Shown: in pieces, positions 1-7,102 of the stretch | Layout: each line of letters opens with the position of its first letter | Position numbering within the stretch: position 1 is the first letter of the stretch | The notes under the pieces: generated by a model | What the model was told of the DNA's origin: nothing | Seen by the model: only the letters and a program-made list of their open reading frames with translations | Database searches by the model: none | Origin: J038 sp036734085 | GTDB taxonomy: Bacteria; Chloroflexota; Anaerolineae; Aggregatilineales; Phototrophicaceae | Reading direction: 5' to 3' | NCBI GenBank assembly: GCA_036734085.1 | Contig: DAIMZF010000112.1 | Location: 1-11,008 of the forward strand | Length of the DNA stretch: 11,008 bases | Program-made: the position numbers and the translations under genes

Positions 1-2
1 TT

Positions 3-428
3 ACGTGCAACCACTGCCCTTACGTGCTGGCATGGGAAGACCGACTGATACAAATACAGGCGGATTTTGCCGAGCGTGGTGTGCGCTTTGTGGCTATCTG
101 TGCCAATGACAGCGATAAGTACCCTACGGATAGCTTCCCGGCGATGAAACAACATGCGGCGGAAAAAGGCTTCAACTTCCCTTATCTACATGATGAAACC
201 CAAGCGGTTGCCAGAGCGTATGGCGCGGAACGCACGCCGGAAATCTTCGTGTTTGACCACGCGCAGACGCTACGCTATCACGGTGCGCCGGATGACAACT
301 ACGATGACCCTAGCGCCGTCACCGCGCAATACCTGCGTGATGCCCTGACTGCGATATTATCCGGGAGTGACCCCGCGCCCGCGATGACCCCGCCTGTAGG
401 CTGTACGATTAAATGGAAGCCGGAATAA
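3..428 (+). CDS. Thioredoxin/AhpC-TSA-like redox protein, 5' end missing
   Basis: The reading frame is open from the left edge to a TAA at 426-428, giving 141 residues of a protein whose start lies outside the window. It begins with the motif CNHCPYV, the CxxC redox site of a family of stand-alone thioredoxin-fold proteins related to AhpC/TSA peroxiredoxins. These proteins are usually about 180-190 residues, so roughly 40-50 are missing. The GTG at position 24 encodes Val within this motif and is not a start. Further fold markers are the FVAICANDS strand, the YLHDETQAVARAYGAERTPE segment with the cis-Pro loop (TPE), and a tail ending in PVGCTIKWK, which I recall as common in this family and which supplies a third cysteine. 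The protein is probably cytoplasmic and acts as a thiol-disulfide reductase or peroxidase; the substrate is unknown. A same-strand gene follows after 68 bp. Family assignment is confident, exact function is not. Confidence 0.85.
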   Translation, partial: TCNHCPYVLAWEDRLIQIQADFAERGVRFVAICANDSDKYPTDSFPAMKQHAAEKGFNFPYLHDETQAVARAYGAERTPEIFVFDHAQTLRYHGAPDDNYDDPSAVTAQYLRDALTAILSGSDPAPAMTPPVGCTIKWKPE

Positions 429-496
429 GCGTAGGGCGTGGCGGATCATCATAGCGCCGCGTCGAACGAACCGCCAATACTTCACGGGGAGGTACA

Positions 497-790
497 ATGA
501 TTTTGGAAGCTGTATTTTTGCCGATCCTGCTGGGCAGAGAAGCAGAGTTTGAAGTGGCGTTCCGGCAAGCATCAACCATTATTGCCGCCATGCCCGGCTA
601 CATCAGCCACGAGCTACAACGCGGCATTGAAACACCGAATAAATATTTGTTGCTGGTACGCTGGCAAACGCTGGAAGATCATACAATTGGTTTTCGTCAA
701 TCGGCAGAGTACCAGACCTGGCGGCAGTTGCTACATCACTTTTACGAACCGTTTCCTGTTGTAGAACATTTTGAACAGATTGACTTGTAA
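497..790 (+). CDS. ABM-domain (antibiotic biosynthesis monooxygenase-like) small protein
   Basis: A 97-residue protein covering essentially the whole length of a single ABM (ferredoxin-like dimeric alpha-beta barrel) domain. Visible family features are an N-terminal beta strand (ILEAVFLPI), a helix with a conserved small-residue turn (AAMPGY), the strand and loop SHELQRGIETPNKYLLLVRW, the helix of the HxxGFRQSxEYxxW type, and the C-terminal HHFYEPFPVVEHFE signature, which recurs in this subfamily. The start is supported by a Shine-Dalgarno-like GGGAGGT at 488-493, a few bases before ATG 497. Members include quinol monooxygenases, haem-degrading enzymes and many proteins of unknown role. No substrate can be assigned here. 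It follows the thioredoxin-like gene after 68 bp on the same strand, so the two may form a small oxidative-stress unit (inference). Confidence 0.85.
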   Translation: MILEAVFLPILLGREAEFEVAFRQASTIIAAMPGYISHELQRGIETPNKYLLLVRWQTLEDHTIGFRQSAEYQTWRQLLHHFYEPFPVVEHFEQIDL

Positions 791-795
791 CCTGG

Positions 796-840
796 CCGCT
801 TCACTGCGGATGCGACTCCTGTTCCGGCGCGGTGAAGCGG
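796..840. terminator. Candidate bidirectional terminator between convergent genes
   Basis: CCGCTTCAC (796-804) and GTGAAGCGG (832-840) form a perfect 9-bp inverted repeat. The 27-nt loop contains a second small stem, CGGA (807-810) with TCCG (823-826). It lies 5 bp after the stop of the ABM gene and 26 bp beyond the stop of the opposing hydrolase gene, the expected place for a shared terminator. There is no clear T-run on either side, so it is not a classical intrinsic terminator. It could equally protect 3' ends. Confidence 0.45.
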
Positions 841-866
841 TATGGGATGAAATCAACGTATGGCGG

Positions 867-2675
867 TTAGCGTTCAATCACGGGCAGGGCGATGCTGGAA
901 GGGTATGCTGAATGCCGTGAGAGCGTCCATGTGGGTGTGCCATCCGTCGGTATGCGTGCGAAGGTCTCTTTATCCGCACCCGCAAGCGCGATACGCAGAC
1001 GATGACCCCGCGCAATCAAAACGGATGTGGGCTGTAGGCCAATCACTATCTCAACGGTTTCACCCATAGGCAGGGGCGCGGCATCCCGGCGGGCATACGT
1101 GCGGTAAGGCATCCCGCTAACATAGGGCGCGGGCGCGGCACTCAACCTGTGATGAATACCCCGTAGCTGACCTTCGGTGATGTAACGCACAACGCCCTGC
1201 TCATCAACATCTTCCAGATACACGAAGAAAGCGCCGTCCGCATGGGTGGACGCGATGTAGAGCGTCACAACCGGATACCCGGTGATTTCAATGGCGCGTG
1301 TAAGCGGTGCAGAGGTGTAAGTCAACAGGCGTTCATCAGCCTTAGCACGGTCGGCATAAACAAGCGGACGCGCCATCGGCGTGTGCCAGCGATTTGTTTT
1401 GCCTGTTGTTGCCTCAAAATCAACCGTATAACGGTCTTCACCACTGGCCGAAGCCGGGGCTTGGGGTGATAAAGCATGGCCTTCGTGCAAATACCACGTC
1501 TGCATCTGCACTTCACGCGGCGGGAATATGTCGGTTTGCTTCCATGCTTCTTCCCCGAGTGTATAGTAATAGAGCGTTTTACCCTGTGGGGCTTCTCCGC
1601 CTAAGCTTTGCCGGAAGAATTGCGCCATCGCCTGCCATTGCATCTGTTTATCGGGGTTGGGCTTTGCGTTGGCACGCTGATACGGGCTACCGTGCGCGGT
1701 CATTTCGTGCTTCCACGCGCCAATCACACCAATTTGATGATTGCTCAGGGTGTTAAATGTGGTGAGAACGGTTCCGGCGGCTGTGCCATCAAGCCAACTC
1801 CCCCACATGAAAAGCGGTACGCCATCTTGCTCCAACGCTTGCTGATGCTTAAACACGCTGAAATCATCCAACGTCGCGCCTGTATCGCCGAACGCATCAT
1901 CACGGTAAGTAATGTGCCGCATGGCGTCATAAACATTGGTGTTGGCCTGATGTTCCTGCACCGCTTGTTTGAGTAACGTGCGTTGCGAGTCTTCATCCAC
2001 AGGCCGCACACCTTTGATAAACAATCGCCCCAGCCACGGGAATAATTCAGAAGTGCGGTTGTTATCAAGGCGCTGATTGCTGGCGTTCCACGCATGAATG
2101 AACGCCTCATTGAAGATGCCACCCGGCAGGGCAACATCAGTGTAGATGTCAAATTCGACTTCCTGCACGATAACGCCCCCCACCCCTTCGACGCCTGCCC
2201 CCGCAAGGAACATCGCGGTTGTGCCCTCATAGGAGATGCCATAAGCGCCAATCTTGCCATCACTCCATGTTTGTTGGCCTACCCAACGAGCAACTTCCGC
2301 GTAGTCTTCGCGCTCCTCTGGCGACCAGGGGTGACGGCTTGCGCCCATCGACGCACCACTCCCGCGCCCATCCACGACGACGACGGCGAAGCCCAGCGAG
2401 ATAAAATAATCAATCGTGTTTTCACGCGGGCCAATGGGCGCTTTGTTAGGAGGCGAGGGAATAATAAGCGCCATACTACGCCAATACCGCGCCATGACCA
2501 TCAGGCATGGCAGGCGCTCCTGATGGTCTCTATCGGAAGGTAAAATCACATCAATGGCAATTTTTACCCCATCGCGCATGGTCAGATATTGGGAGGTTGT
2601 ATGCACGCCTTTGCGTGTTGGTTGGGGTGCTTGTGCCCAGAGTGATGCGATGTCGCTTTTAGATTGCGTTGCCAT
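867..2675 (-). CDS. CocE/NonD family serine hydrolase (X-Pro dipeptidyl-peptidase S15-like)
   Basis: A 602-residue alpha/beta hydrolase of the CocE/NonD (peptidase S15) family, which cleaves esters or acyl-peptide bonds; the substrate cannot be read from sequence. The N-terminal strand module LTMRDGVKIAIDVILP (31-46) is typical. The oxyanion/turn motif VVDGRGSGAS is at 100-109, the nucleophile elbow GISYEG places Ser148, Asp296 in GSWLDG is the likely acid, and His323 in GAWKHE the likely base; all three are in family order and spacing. The segment from about 370 to 600 is the C-terminal jelly-roll domain, with the recognisable PLTRAIEITGYPVVTLYIAS stretch and a final RGHRLRIALAGAD strand. 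Length matches the family. There is no signal peptide or membrane segment, so it is probably cytoplasmic. The start has a purine-rich GGGGAAG stretch about 10 bases upstream. It may have its own promoter, given the 212-bp gap after the TIR gene. Confidence 0.92.
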   Translation of the reverse strand: MATQSKSDIASLWAQAPQPTRKGVHTTSQYLTMRDGVKIAIDVILPSDRDHQERLPCLMVMARYWRSMALIIPSPPNKAPIGPRENTIDYFISLGFAVVVVDGRGSGASMGASRHPWSPEEREDYAEVARWVGQQTWSDGKIGAYGISYEGTTAMFLAGAGVEGVGGVIVQEVEFDIYTDVALPGGIFNEAFIHAWNASNQRLDNNRTSELFPWLGRLFIKGVRPVDEDSQRTLLKQAVQEHQANTNVYDAMRHITYRDDAFGDTGATLDDFSVFKHQQALEQDGVPLFMWGSWLDGTAAGTVLTTFNTLSNHQIGVIGAWKHEMTAHGSPYQRANAKPNPDKQMQWQAMAQFFRQSLGGEAPQGKTLYYYTLGEEAWKQTDIFPPREVQMQTWYLHEGHALSPQAPASASGEDRYTVDFEATTGKTNRWHTPMARPLVYADRAKADERLLTYTSAPLTRAIEITGYPVVTLYIASTHADGAFFVYLEDVDEQGVVRYITEGQLRGIHHRLSAAPAPYVSGMPYRTYARRDAAPLPMGETVEIVIGLQPTSVLIARGHRLRIALAGADKETFARIPTDGTPTWTLSRHSAYPSSIALPVIER

Positions 2676-2887
2676 GACTGCTTCTTCCCCGTGTGGTTTG
2701 TGTGAGTGAGTGTGAGTGTTTGTGTTTGTTTATAGAAGTTATTACGCAAGCGGCTGTACAGGCGTTTCACACAAACCTGAACGAGAACACCCATAAAGCG
2801 GCGTACTACTCACGAAGTGCGCCCATTACACCGCTTACACGCTGATTCGCCTTGCCATCTGCTAGCAGACAAAGCACTCACTCTCGC
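2676..2887. other. 212-bp spacer between TIR gene and hydrolase gene
   Basis: Non-coding spacer on the transcribed (-) side between the stop of the TIR protein and the start of the hydrolase. It contains a C-free (+ strand) tract at 2691-2744, a TATAAA in - orientation at 2729-2734 that could be a -10 box for the hydrolase gene (no good -35 is visible), a small palindrome CTGTACAG at 2754-2761 and a 12-bp palindrome at 2858-2869. A GAGTGAGCGAGAGTGAGTG stretch (- strand) straddles the TIR stop codon and resembles the GTGAGTGAG repeats at 2702-2718. No terminator with a T-run is visible, so read-through from the TIR gene is possible. Confidence 0.6.
2691..2744 (-). repeat. 54-nt G-free CA-rich leader tract
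   Basis: On the + strand this stretch has no C at all and is dominated by TGTG/GAGT words (TGTGAGTG at 2701-2708 and 2711-2718). In the sense of the downstream hydrolase mRNA it is therefore a G-free, A/C-rich sequence ending 15 nt before the start codon. Such a tract cannot form stable base pairs with itself and would keep the ribosome landing zone open. Whether it is functional or just low-complexity drift cannot be decided here. Confidence 0.6.
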
Positions 2888-5884
2888 TCACTCTATAGGG
2901 GCGTTGCCCGTAATCCCCCAGATAAGCCGTTGTAACGGGTCTGGCTGATTCTGACGGAAGTCTACCCATGTCATACCGGATAGAAAATACGGTAATTCGG
3001 GCGAATTCTCGCATGTGGGCAAAATAATCGGGATCACCGGGCACTGACGGCGCACAAATTCGCGGATAAATGCGGCTTGCTCCATGTCTTGCCAGGGGCC
3101 AATGCCGTTACTACCCACAAACACCGCCGCCGCTTTGACCCTTTGTAACTGTTCTTCCAACACATTCTGCCAGGAAACACCCGGCCTTAACTCCCATTCG
3201 TCCAGCCATGGCAACAAGCCTTTATTGCGGAGCTTAACACCAATCGCTTTGACGAACTGCTTATCCGCGCTGTTGTGGCATAAAAACACATCATAATCTT
3301 GCGTGGCTATTTTGCCGTTAATGGTGGAAACCGCCACGCTGTAATCACGCTTGGTATTGGCGACCTTGTTCATCTGGCGTATCCAGTCGTTCTTCGGCGG
3401 CACAACATCCACTGTCGCATGGGCCAGGGACAGATGCTTGTTGCAAACCGGGCAATCAATCCATTCCATCCCGCGTTCTTGCCGTAAGATGATGATTTCG
3501 TCCGGGATGACATAGTTGCAATCCGGGCAGACGACGACAGAAAACTGTTTAACCGTGTTGGAGACTGCCCGCCGTTTAAGGTGATTGTGCACATATTCCT
3601 CAAATTGATAATGGGCGTAGTCGCTGGTTTGCTCGCTAATGAACAACGACATTTCCCCTTCTGTCTCGGATAGCTCTTTGAAGTAAATGCCCATCTCTCC
3701 TTTGGAGTGAGCGATGGGGGTAAATACGGCGGCATTCTTCCACATTTCTTTGAGGGTGAATAATCCGCTTTGTGCCAGGCGCACAATGAGCGTAGCGTAG
3801 ATGTTGAGCAGGACGCCCTCAAAGCGGAATTTAATGATCTTGCCTGTCGGTGTGGAAAAATCCGGCTTTTCTTTGGTTAGCTGTGATGGAAAGACGAGAA
3901 AGGATGAATCGTTGGATTGCACGCGCAGGGCAATTTCGTGCCGCAGGAGTTTTTCCACCGTTGCAATCAGGAACAGCCGCTCATGCTCTTTGTCCTTCAC
4001 GCGGAAGTCGGACGGGATGCGTAAATTACCACTGAGGACATCTTCTTCGCGGATGTAGCCGAGTCCGTCCGATTCTTCTTTGGCGGCGTTTACAAATGCC
4101 GACGCATAAGAGTCGATAAGTTCCGGCTGTAACAATATCAGATTCCCGAAGGACAGCCGTTCAACTAAGCCACGAGAGGCCATTAAATCAATGCAGGCGG
4201 CAACCTGCGACTGTAGCTCCGTGTTGTTGCTTACGCCCATCGTCATCATAAATGCCAGATACAAGCTATCAAAGTTTAGCAGGGTGATGTTATGTTCGCG
4301 TTGGGTGATGATGAACTGCTTAATCTGGTTAAAGAGTGCTGTTGAACTCACACAGGGCAGGGAACTCCAATCAATGGCTCGCTTGATAGCCTCTTGTAAT
4401 TCCGGGATGCCCCAGCCTTCTTTGGCGCTCGTCTCGAAGTGACCGTCTATTTCGTGCGCCTGGATGAGTTGCTCAATGCGTTGGCGACTAATCCCTACCG
4501 TGCCACGATCCACACGCGCCGCGACCAAAAAAATCTTAAGCGGCGTCTGGCTCTTGCTGGAACGGTGCGTCTGCCGTAAGGCTTTAATCCAGTAACGCAC
4601 CCCTGCAAGCGGGTCTACTTCCTGCCGGGAATCATAAACGACCAACGCGAGTGAAACATCATCGAGGTGCAGTTGATGAATGAGGCGATAGCCGGGTTGT
4701 CCGGCTAAATCCCACAGCAGGGTTTCGCGGGTTTCCGGGATACCTTTGTCGGTGTTGACTTCCGTGTTGAGCAAAATCACCTTACGGCTATGGGTTGATT
4801 CTGTGATCTGGAAGGGTTGCTGGTTTAACACAATGCTAAGGCCGGATTTACCCACGCCGGTATCCCCGATGAGGACAACTTTGGCATTGATGTAATGTAC
4901 GGCGTCTTCTGTTTTTTGTGCGCCATCCGCAGAGTGTGGTGTGTTGATGTCCCAAATGTTGACTAATCCATCACTCCCGTTGACGCTCGCCAATAACGGC
5001 TGATGGGGGTGGAATTGCATCCCGACCAGATACGGCCCGGAGACGTTGCGCTTTTCTTCGATAATGTGGATTGATTTTGAAGTCGGCACATGCCACAAGC
5101 GCACGTTGCCATCACCGGACTTGGAGGCCAGCAGTTGCCCATCGCCGGAAAAACTGACCGTGTTCACATAGCTGGTGTGTGCCTCCAGGATGAACGCCTG
5201 CTTCCATGTTTTTGTGTTCCATAAGCTGATGGTGCGATCTGCGGAGCTAGAAGCAAGAACAGCATCATCCGGTGACCACGCCAGATGGATAACCGCCCCC
5301 GCATGACCTGAGAGTCTTGTCTCCGGTTTCCATGTACTTGCCTGCCAAACAGTAATGATTTTATCGCTTGAGGCAGACGCCAGCTTTTCCCCATCGTGTG
5401 ACCACACAAGGCTATAAATGACTTGTTGGTGGCCTGTGATGCGATGAACCACTTCATAGGTCGTGGTATCCATCACCCATACAGCATTCCGCACGGAAAA
5501 AGCTAACCAACGGCCATTGGGCGACCACACCACACAAAATGCGGCTTTATTGTTGACCACAGTTTCATTGACCAGTGTATCCGTCTTTATATCCCACACA
5601 ATCAGGCGGCCATCGCGGGAGATCGTGGCAATGACGTTTTGATTGGGTGACCACGCGACACCATACACACGGTCAACATGCAGGGATAAATCCCGGTAAG
5701 AGTCTTCTTGTGCAATATCCCAGATACGGACTCTGCCATTCGCAAGGGGGAGCGCAATATAACGGCCATCCGGTGACCAATTCAAACGGTGAATCTCTAC
5801 CGCAGGCTCAAACTGAAGCGTGTGTTTTAACACAACCTCTAAGGAATCGCTGGGGTAGGAGATTTTCTGTTTTTGTGTCATCAT
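2888..5884 (-). CDS. WD40-GTPase(Roc-like)-COR-like-zinc ribbon-TIR multidomain protein
   Basis: A 998-residue cytoplasmic protein with five regions. (1) Seven WD40 repeats, residues 20-314, with blade ends at W55, W97, M138, W180, W222, W264 and W311; spacing is 41-42 residues except the last, enough for one closed propeller. (2) A Ras/Roc-like GTPase, about 333-506: P-loop GDTGVGKS (340-347), G3 WDLAGQP (391-397), G4 position ARVD (456-459, not canonical NKxD), G5 ETSAKEG (484-490). (3) A COR-like region, about 510-770, with alpha-helical and winged-helix-like stretches (LMASRGLVERL; ILLQPELIDSYASAF). (4) A Cys4 ribbon, CPDC (786-789) and CPVC (811-814). (5) A TIR domain, 863-985: DYDVFLCHNSAD, the BB-loop-like WELRPG (897-902), and E935 in WQDMEQ at the position of the NADase catalytic glutamate. 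The likely logic is propeller sensing, GTPase switching and TIR output by NAD cleavage or scaffolding (inference). The start ATG at 5884 has only a weak AAGAAG upstream; ATG 5881 is equally possible. Confidence 0.9.
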   Translation of the reverse strand: MMTQKQKISYPSDSLEVVLKHTLQFEPAVEIHRLNWSPDGRYIALPLANGRVRIWDIAQEDSYRDLSLHVDRVYGVAWSPNQNVIATISRDGRLIVWDIKTDTLVNETVVNNKAAFCVVWSPNGRWLAFSVRNAVWVMDTTTYEVVHRITGHQQVIYSLVWSHDGEKLASASSDKIITVWQASTWKPETRLSGHAGAVIHLAWSPDDAVLASSSADRTISLWNTKTWKQAFILEAHTSYVNTVSFSGDGQLLASKSGDGNVRLWHVPTSKSIHIIEEKRNVSGPYLVGMQFHPHQPLLASVNGSDGLVNIWDINTPHSADGAQKTEDAVHYINAKVVLIGDTGVGKSGLSIVLNQQPFQITESTHSRKVILLNTEVNTDKGIPETRETLLWDLAGQPGYRLIHQLHLDDVSLALVVYDSRQEVDPLAGVRYWIKALRQTHRSSKSQTPLKIFLVAARVDRGTVGISRQRIEQLIQAHEIDGHFETSAKEGWGIPELQEAIKRAIDWSSLPCVSSTALFNQIKQFIITQREHNITLLNFDSLYLAFMMTMGVSNNTELQSQVAACIDLMASRGLVERLSFGNLILLQPELIDSYASAFVNAAKEESDGLGYIREEDVLSGNLRIPSDFRVKDKEHERLFLIATVEKLLRHEIALRVQSNDSSFLVFPSQLTKEKPDFSTPTGKIIKFRFEGVLLNIYATLIVRLAQSGLFTLKEMWKNAAVFTPIAHSKGEMGIYFKELSETEGEMSLFISEQTSDYAHYQFEEYVHNHLKRRAVSNTVKQFSVVVCPDCNYVIPDEIIILRQERGMEWIDCPVCNKHLSLAHATVDVVPPKNDWIRQMNKVANTKRDYSVAVSTINGKIATQDYDVFLCHNSADKQFVKAIGVKLRNKGLLPWLDEWELRPGVSWQNVLEEQLQRVKAAAVFVGSNGIGPWQDMEQAAFIREFVRRQCPVIPIILPTCENSPELPYFLSGMTWVDFRQNQPDPLQRLIWGITGNAPIE

Positions 5885-5921
5885 TAGGCTAACTTCTTAA
5901 TTTTATCAACTGTTATCTAAC

Positions 5922-5949
5922 TTCATTCTATCTCTATTTGTACTATAAT
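5922..5949 (+). promoter_or_regulatory. Candidate promoter for the receiver-ATPase gene in the divergent spacer
   Basis: A perfect -10 hexamer TATAAT lies at 5944-5949, with a poor -35 match TTCATT at 5922-5927 (16-bp spacer). Transcription would begin near 5956, about 33 nt before ATG 5989. The surrounding 104 bp (5885-5988) are strikingly AT-rich and lie between two divergent starts, so promoters for both genes should be here. I see no convincing pair for the TIR gene. Confidence 0.4.
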
Positions 5950-5988
5950 TTACTTGAAGATTATACGCCACCTAAAGTAAAACATTTT

Positions 5989-7095
5989 ATGTCTACGCAC
6001 ATATTACTGGTCGAAGATAATAGCAATCTGTTGGATACGCTCTCGTTGGAATTAGAGTTGCGTGGCTATCGTGTTTCATCCGCAGAAAATGGCACGCAGG
6101 CGCTACAGGTGTTGAGGCAAACTAACCTGCCTGTTGATGTCATCATCAGTGATATTAATATGCCGGATATGAACGGCTTCCAACTTATTGAGATTATCCA
6201 GCAGACACCTGCTCTGCGGGGCATCCCGTTTATTTTTATGACCGCCCGTAACTCCCAAGACGATGTCATGGTCAGCAAACAACTGGGCGCGGATGACTAC
6301 CTCATCAAGCCGATTTCCATTGATGATATTGTGGTATCTGTGGAAAATAAACTGCGGCGGGTGGCAGTCTGGAAGGACATCGGCCAAAAAAACACGATAA
6401 ACACCCGTCAGGCACTTAACGCTATTATAGAAAGCAAAAAAGATCACATCCACATGCTGTTAGAGGCTTATGGAATTTCCGGCCTGTTGCTGGAAGACCT
6501 GGAAGCGATGCCGGATGAATTCTCCCAACAGGCTTTAAGCGCCCTGCAACAGACTTCGCAACAGGTCAGCCGATTGATTAACCAGATTGTGATTCTGACC
6601 AAGATTTCGACAGGCGAAATTCGCCCATTCGCGCAAAATCAACTCGTTCCGCTTGACTTTGACACCATCCTCACCAATGTGATTGAACTGTTAAGTGCTG
6701 AATTTGATGATTGTGACCGCGTCAATTTTACGCCACAGACCAGCAAAAAAGCGAAGGTTTATGGCGTGTGGGATTTGACTGTAACGATTGTGAGCGAAGT
6801 AGTACGCAATGCCCTGCTGTTCTCTGATGCAGAGGTCAGCATCCACATCGACACAGTGAATCGCTTCGGCGTCATCCGTGTGGTAGATAGCGGCATTGGC
6901 ATCCCGCCGGAATACAGCGATTACATCTGGGATCGCTTCTACCAGTTAACCGTCACGGGCAGGCCACAGCAAGGTGCGGGTTTGGGCCTGCCTATTGTGT
7001 ATGAAGGGTTGCAATTGCTGAGTGGGCGCATCCGAGTTGATAAACTCCCAAGTGGCGGCACGGTCTTTGCCATCTACCTACCCTTAGTCCAATAG
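5989..7095 (+). CDS. Receiver-HATPase hybrid protein with degenerate histidine box
   Basis: Counting from ATG 5989 the protein has 368 residues. The frame is open back to a TTG at 5938, but that lies upstream of the predicted transcription start and the receiver fold begins right after ATG 5989 (THILLVEDN), so 5989 is preferred. The receiver domain spans 4-122: acidic pair E9/D10, phospho-acceptor D55 in SDINMPDMNG, T85 and K107 in LIKP. A two-helix segment (145-210) occupies the DHp place. Its best aligned histidine, H155, is followed by MLLEA instead of ExxTP/ExxNP, so the usual catalytic acid is gone. The HATPase_c domain spans 222-368 and is intact: N box EVVRNAL (N274), G1 DSGIGIP (300-306), G2 GAGLGL (329-334). 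No membrane segment is present. It could be a phosphorylation-regulated ATPase, a partner kinase or a phosphatase-like regulator. It is divergent from the TIR gene and converges on the next kinase. Confidence 0.9.
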   Translation: MSTHILLVEDNSNLLDTLSLELELRGYRVSSAENGTQALQVLRQTNLPVDVIISDINMPDMNGFQLIEIIQQTPALRGIPFIFMTARNSQDDVMVSKQLGADDYLIKPISIDDIVVSVENKLRRVAVWKDIGQKNTINTRQALNAIIESKKDHIHMLLEAYGISGLLLEDLEAMPDEFSQQALSALQQTSQQVSRLINQIVILTKISTGEIRPFAQNQLVPLDFDTILTNVIELLSAEFDDCDRVNFTPQTSKKAKVYGVWDLTVTIVSEVVRNALLFSDAEVSIHIDTVNRFGVIRVVDSGIGIPPEYSDYIWDRFYQLTVTGRPQQGAGLGLPIVYEGLQLLSGRIRVDKLPSGGTVFAIYLPLVQ

Positions 7096-7100
7096 TCCAA
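7085..7100 (+). repeat. Tandem 8-bp duplication across a stop codon
   Basis: TAGTCCAA occurs twice head to tail (7085-7092 and 7093-7100). The TAG stop of the receiver-ATPase gene (7093-7095) is the first codon of the second copy. This looks like a slippage duplication at the gene's end. Confidence 0.6.
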
Positions 7101-7102
7101 AG

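Noticed and set aside
24..428. GTG at 24 as the start of the redox protein
   Set aside because: The frame continues upstream and encodes the CNHCPY part of the conserved redox motif, so this is an internal Val codon.
439..476. TGGCGG/CCGCCA inverted repeat between the first two genes
   Set aside because: Only 6 bp with a 26-nt loop in GC-rich sequence; expected by chance.
2094..2543. 149-residue + strand reading frame opposite the hydrolase
   Set aside because: Antisense shadow of a well-supported gene; no domain motif and arginine/proline-biased composition.
2582..2794. 70-residue - strand reading frame rich in Thr/His
   Set aside because: It overlaps the hydrolase start out of frame and its odd composition comes from the CA-rich leader; no ribosome site or family resemblance.
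2858..2869. 12-bp perfect palindrome TCTGCTAGCAGA downstream of the TIR gene
   Set aside because: No loop and no T-run, so it is not a terminator; a single short palindrome is not enough to call an operator.
5938..5988. TTG at 5938 as the start of the receiver-ATPase protein
   Set aside because: It lies upstream of the TATAAT at 5944-5949, has no ribosome site, and the added residues do not belong to the receiver fold.
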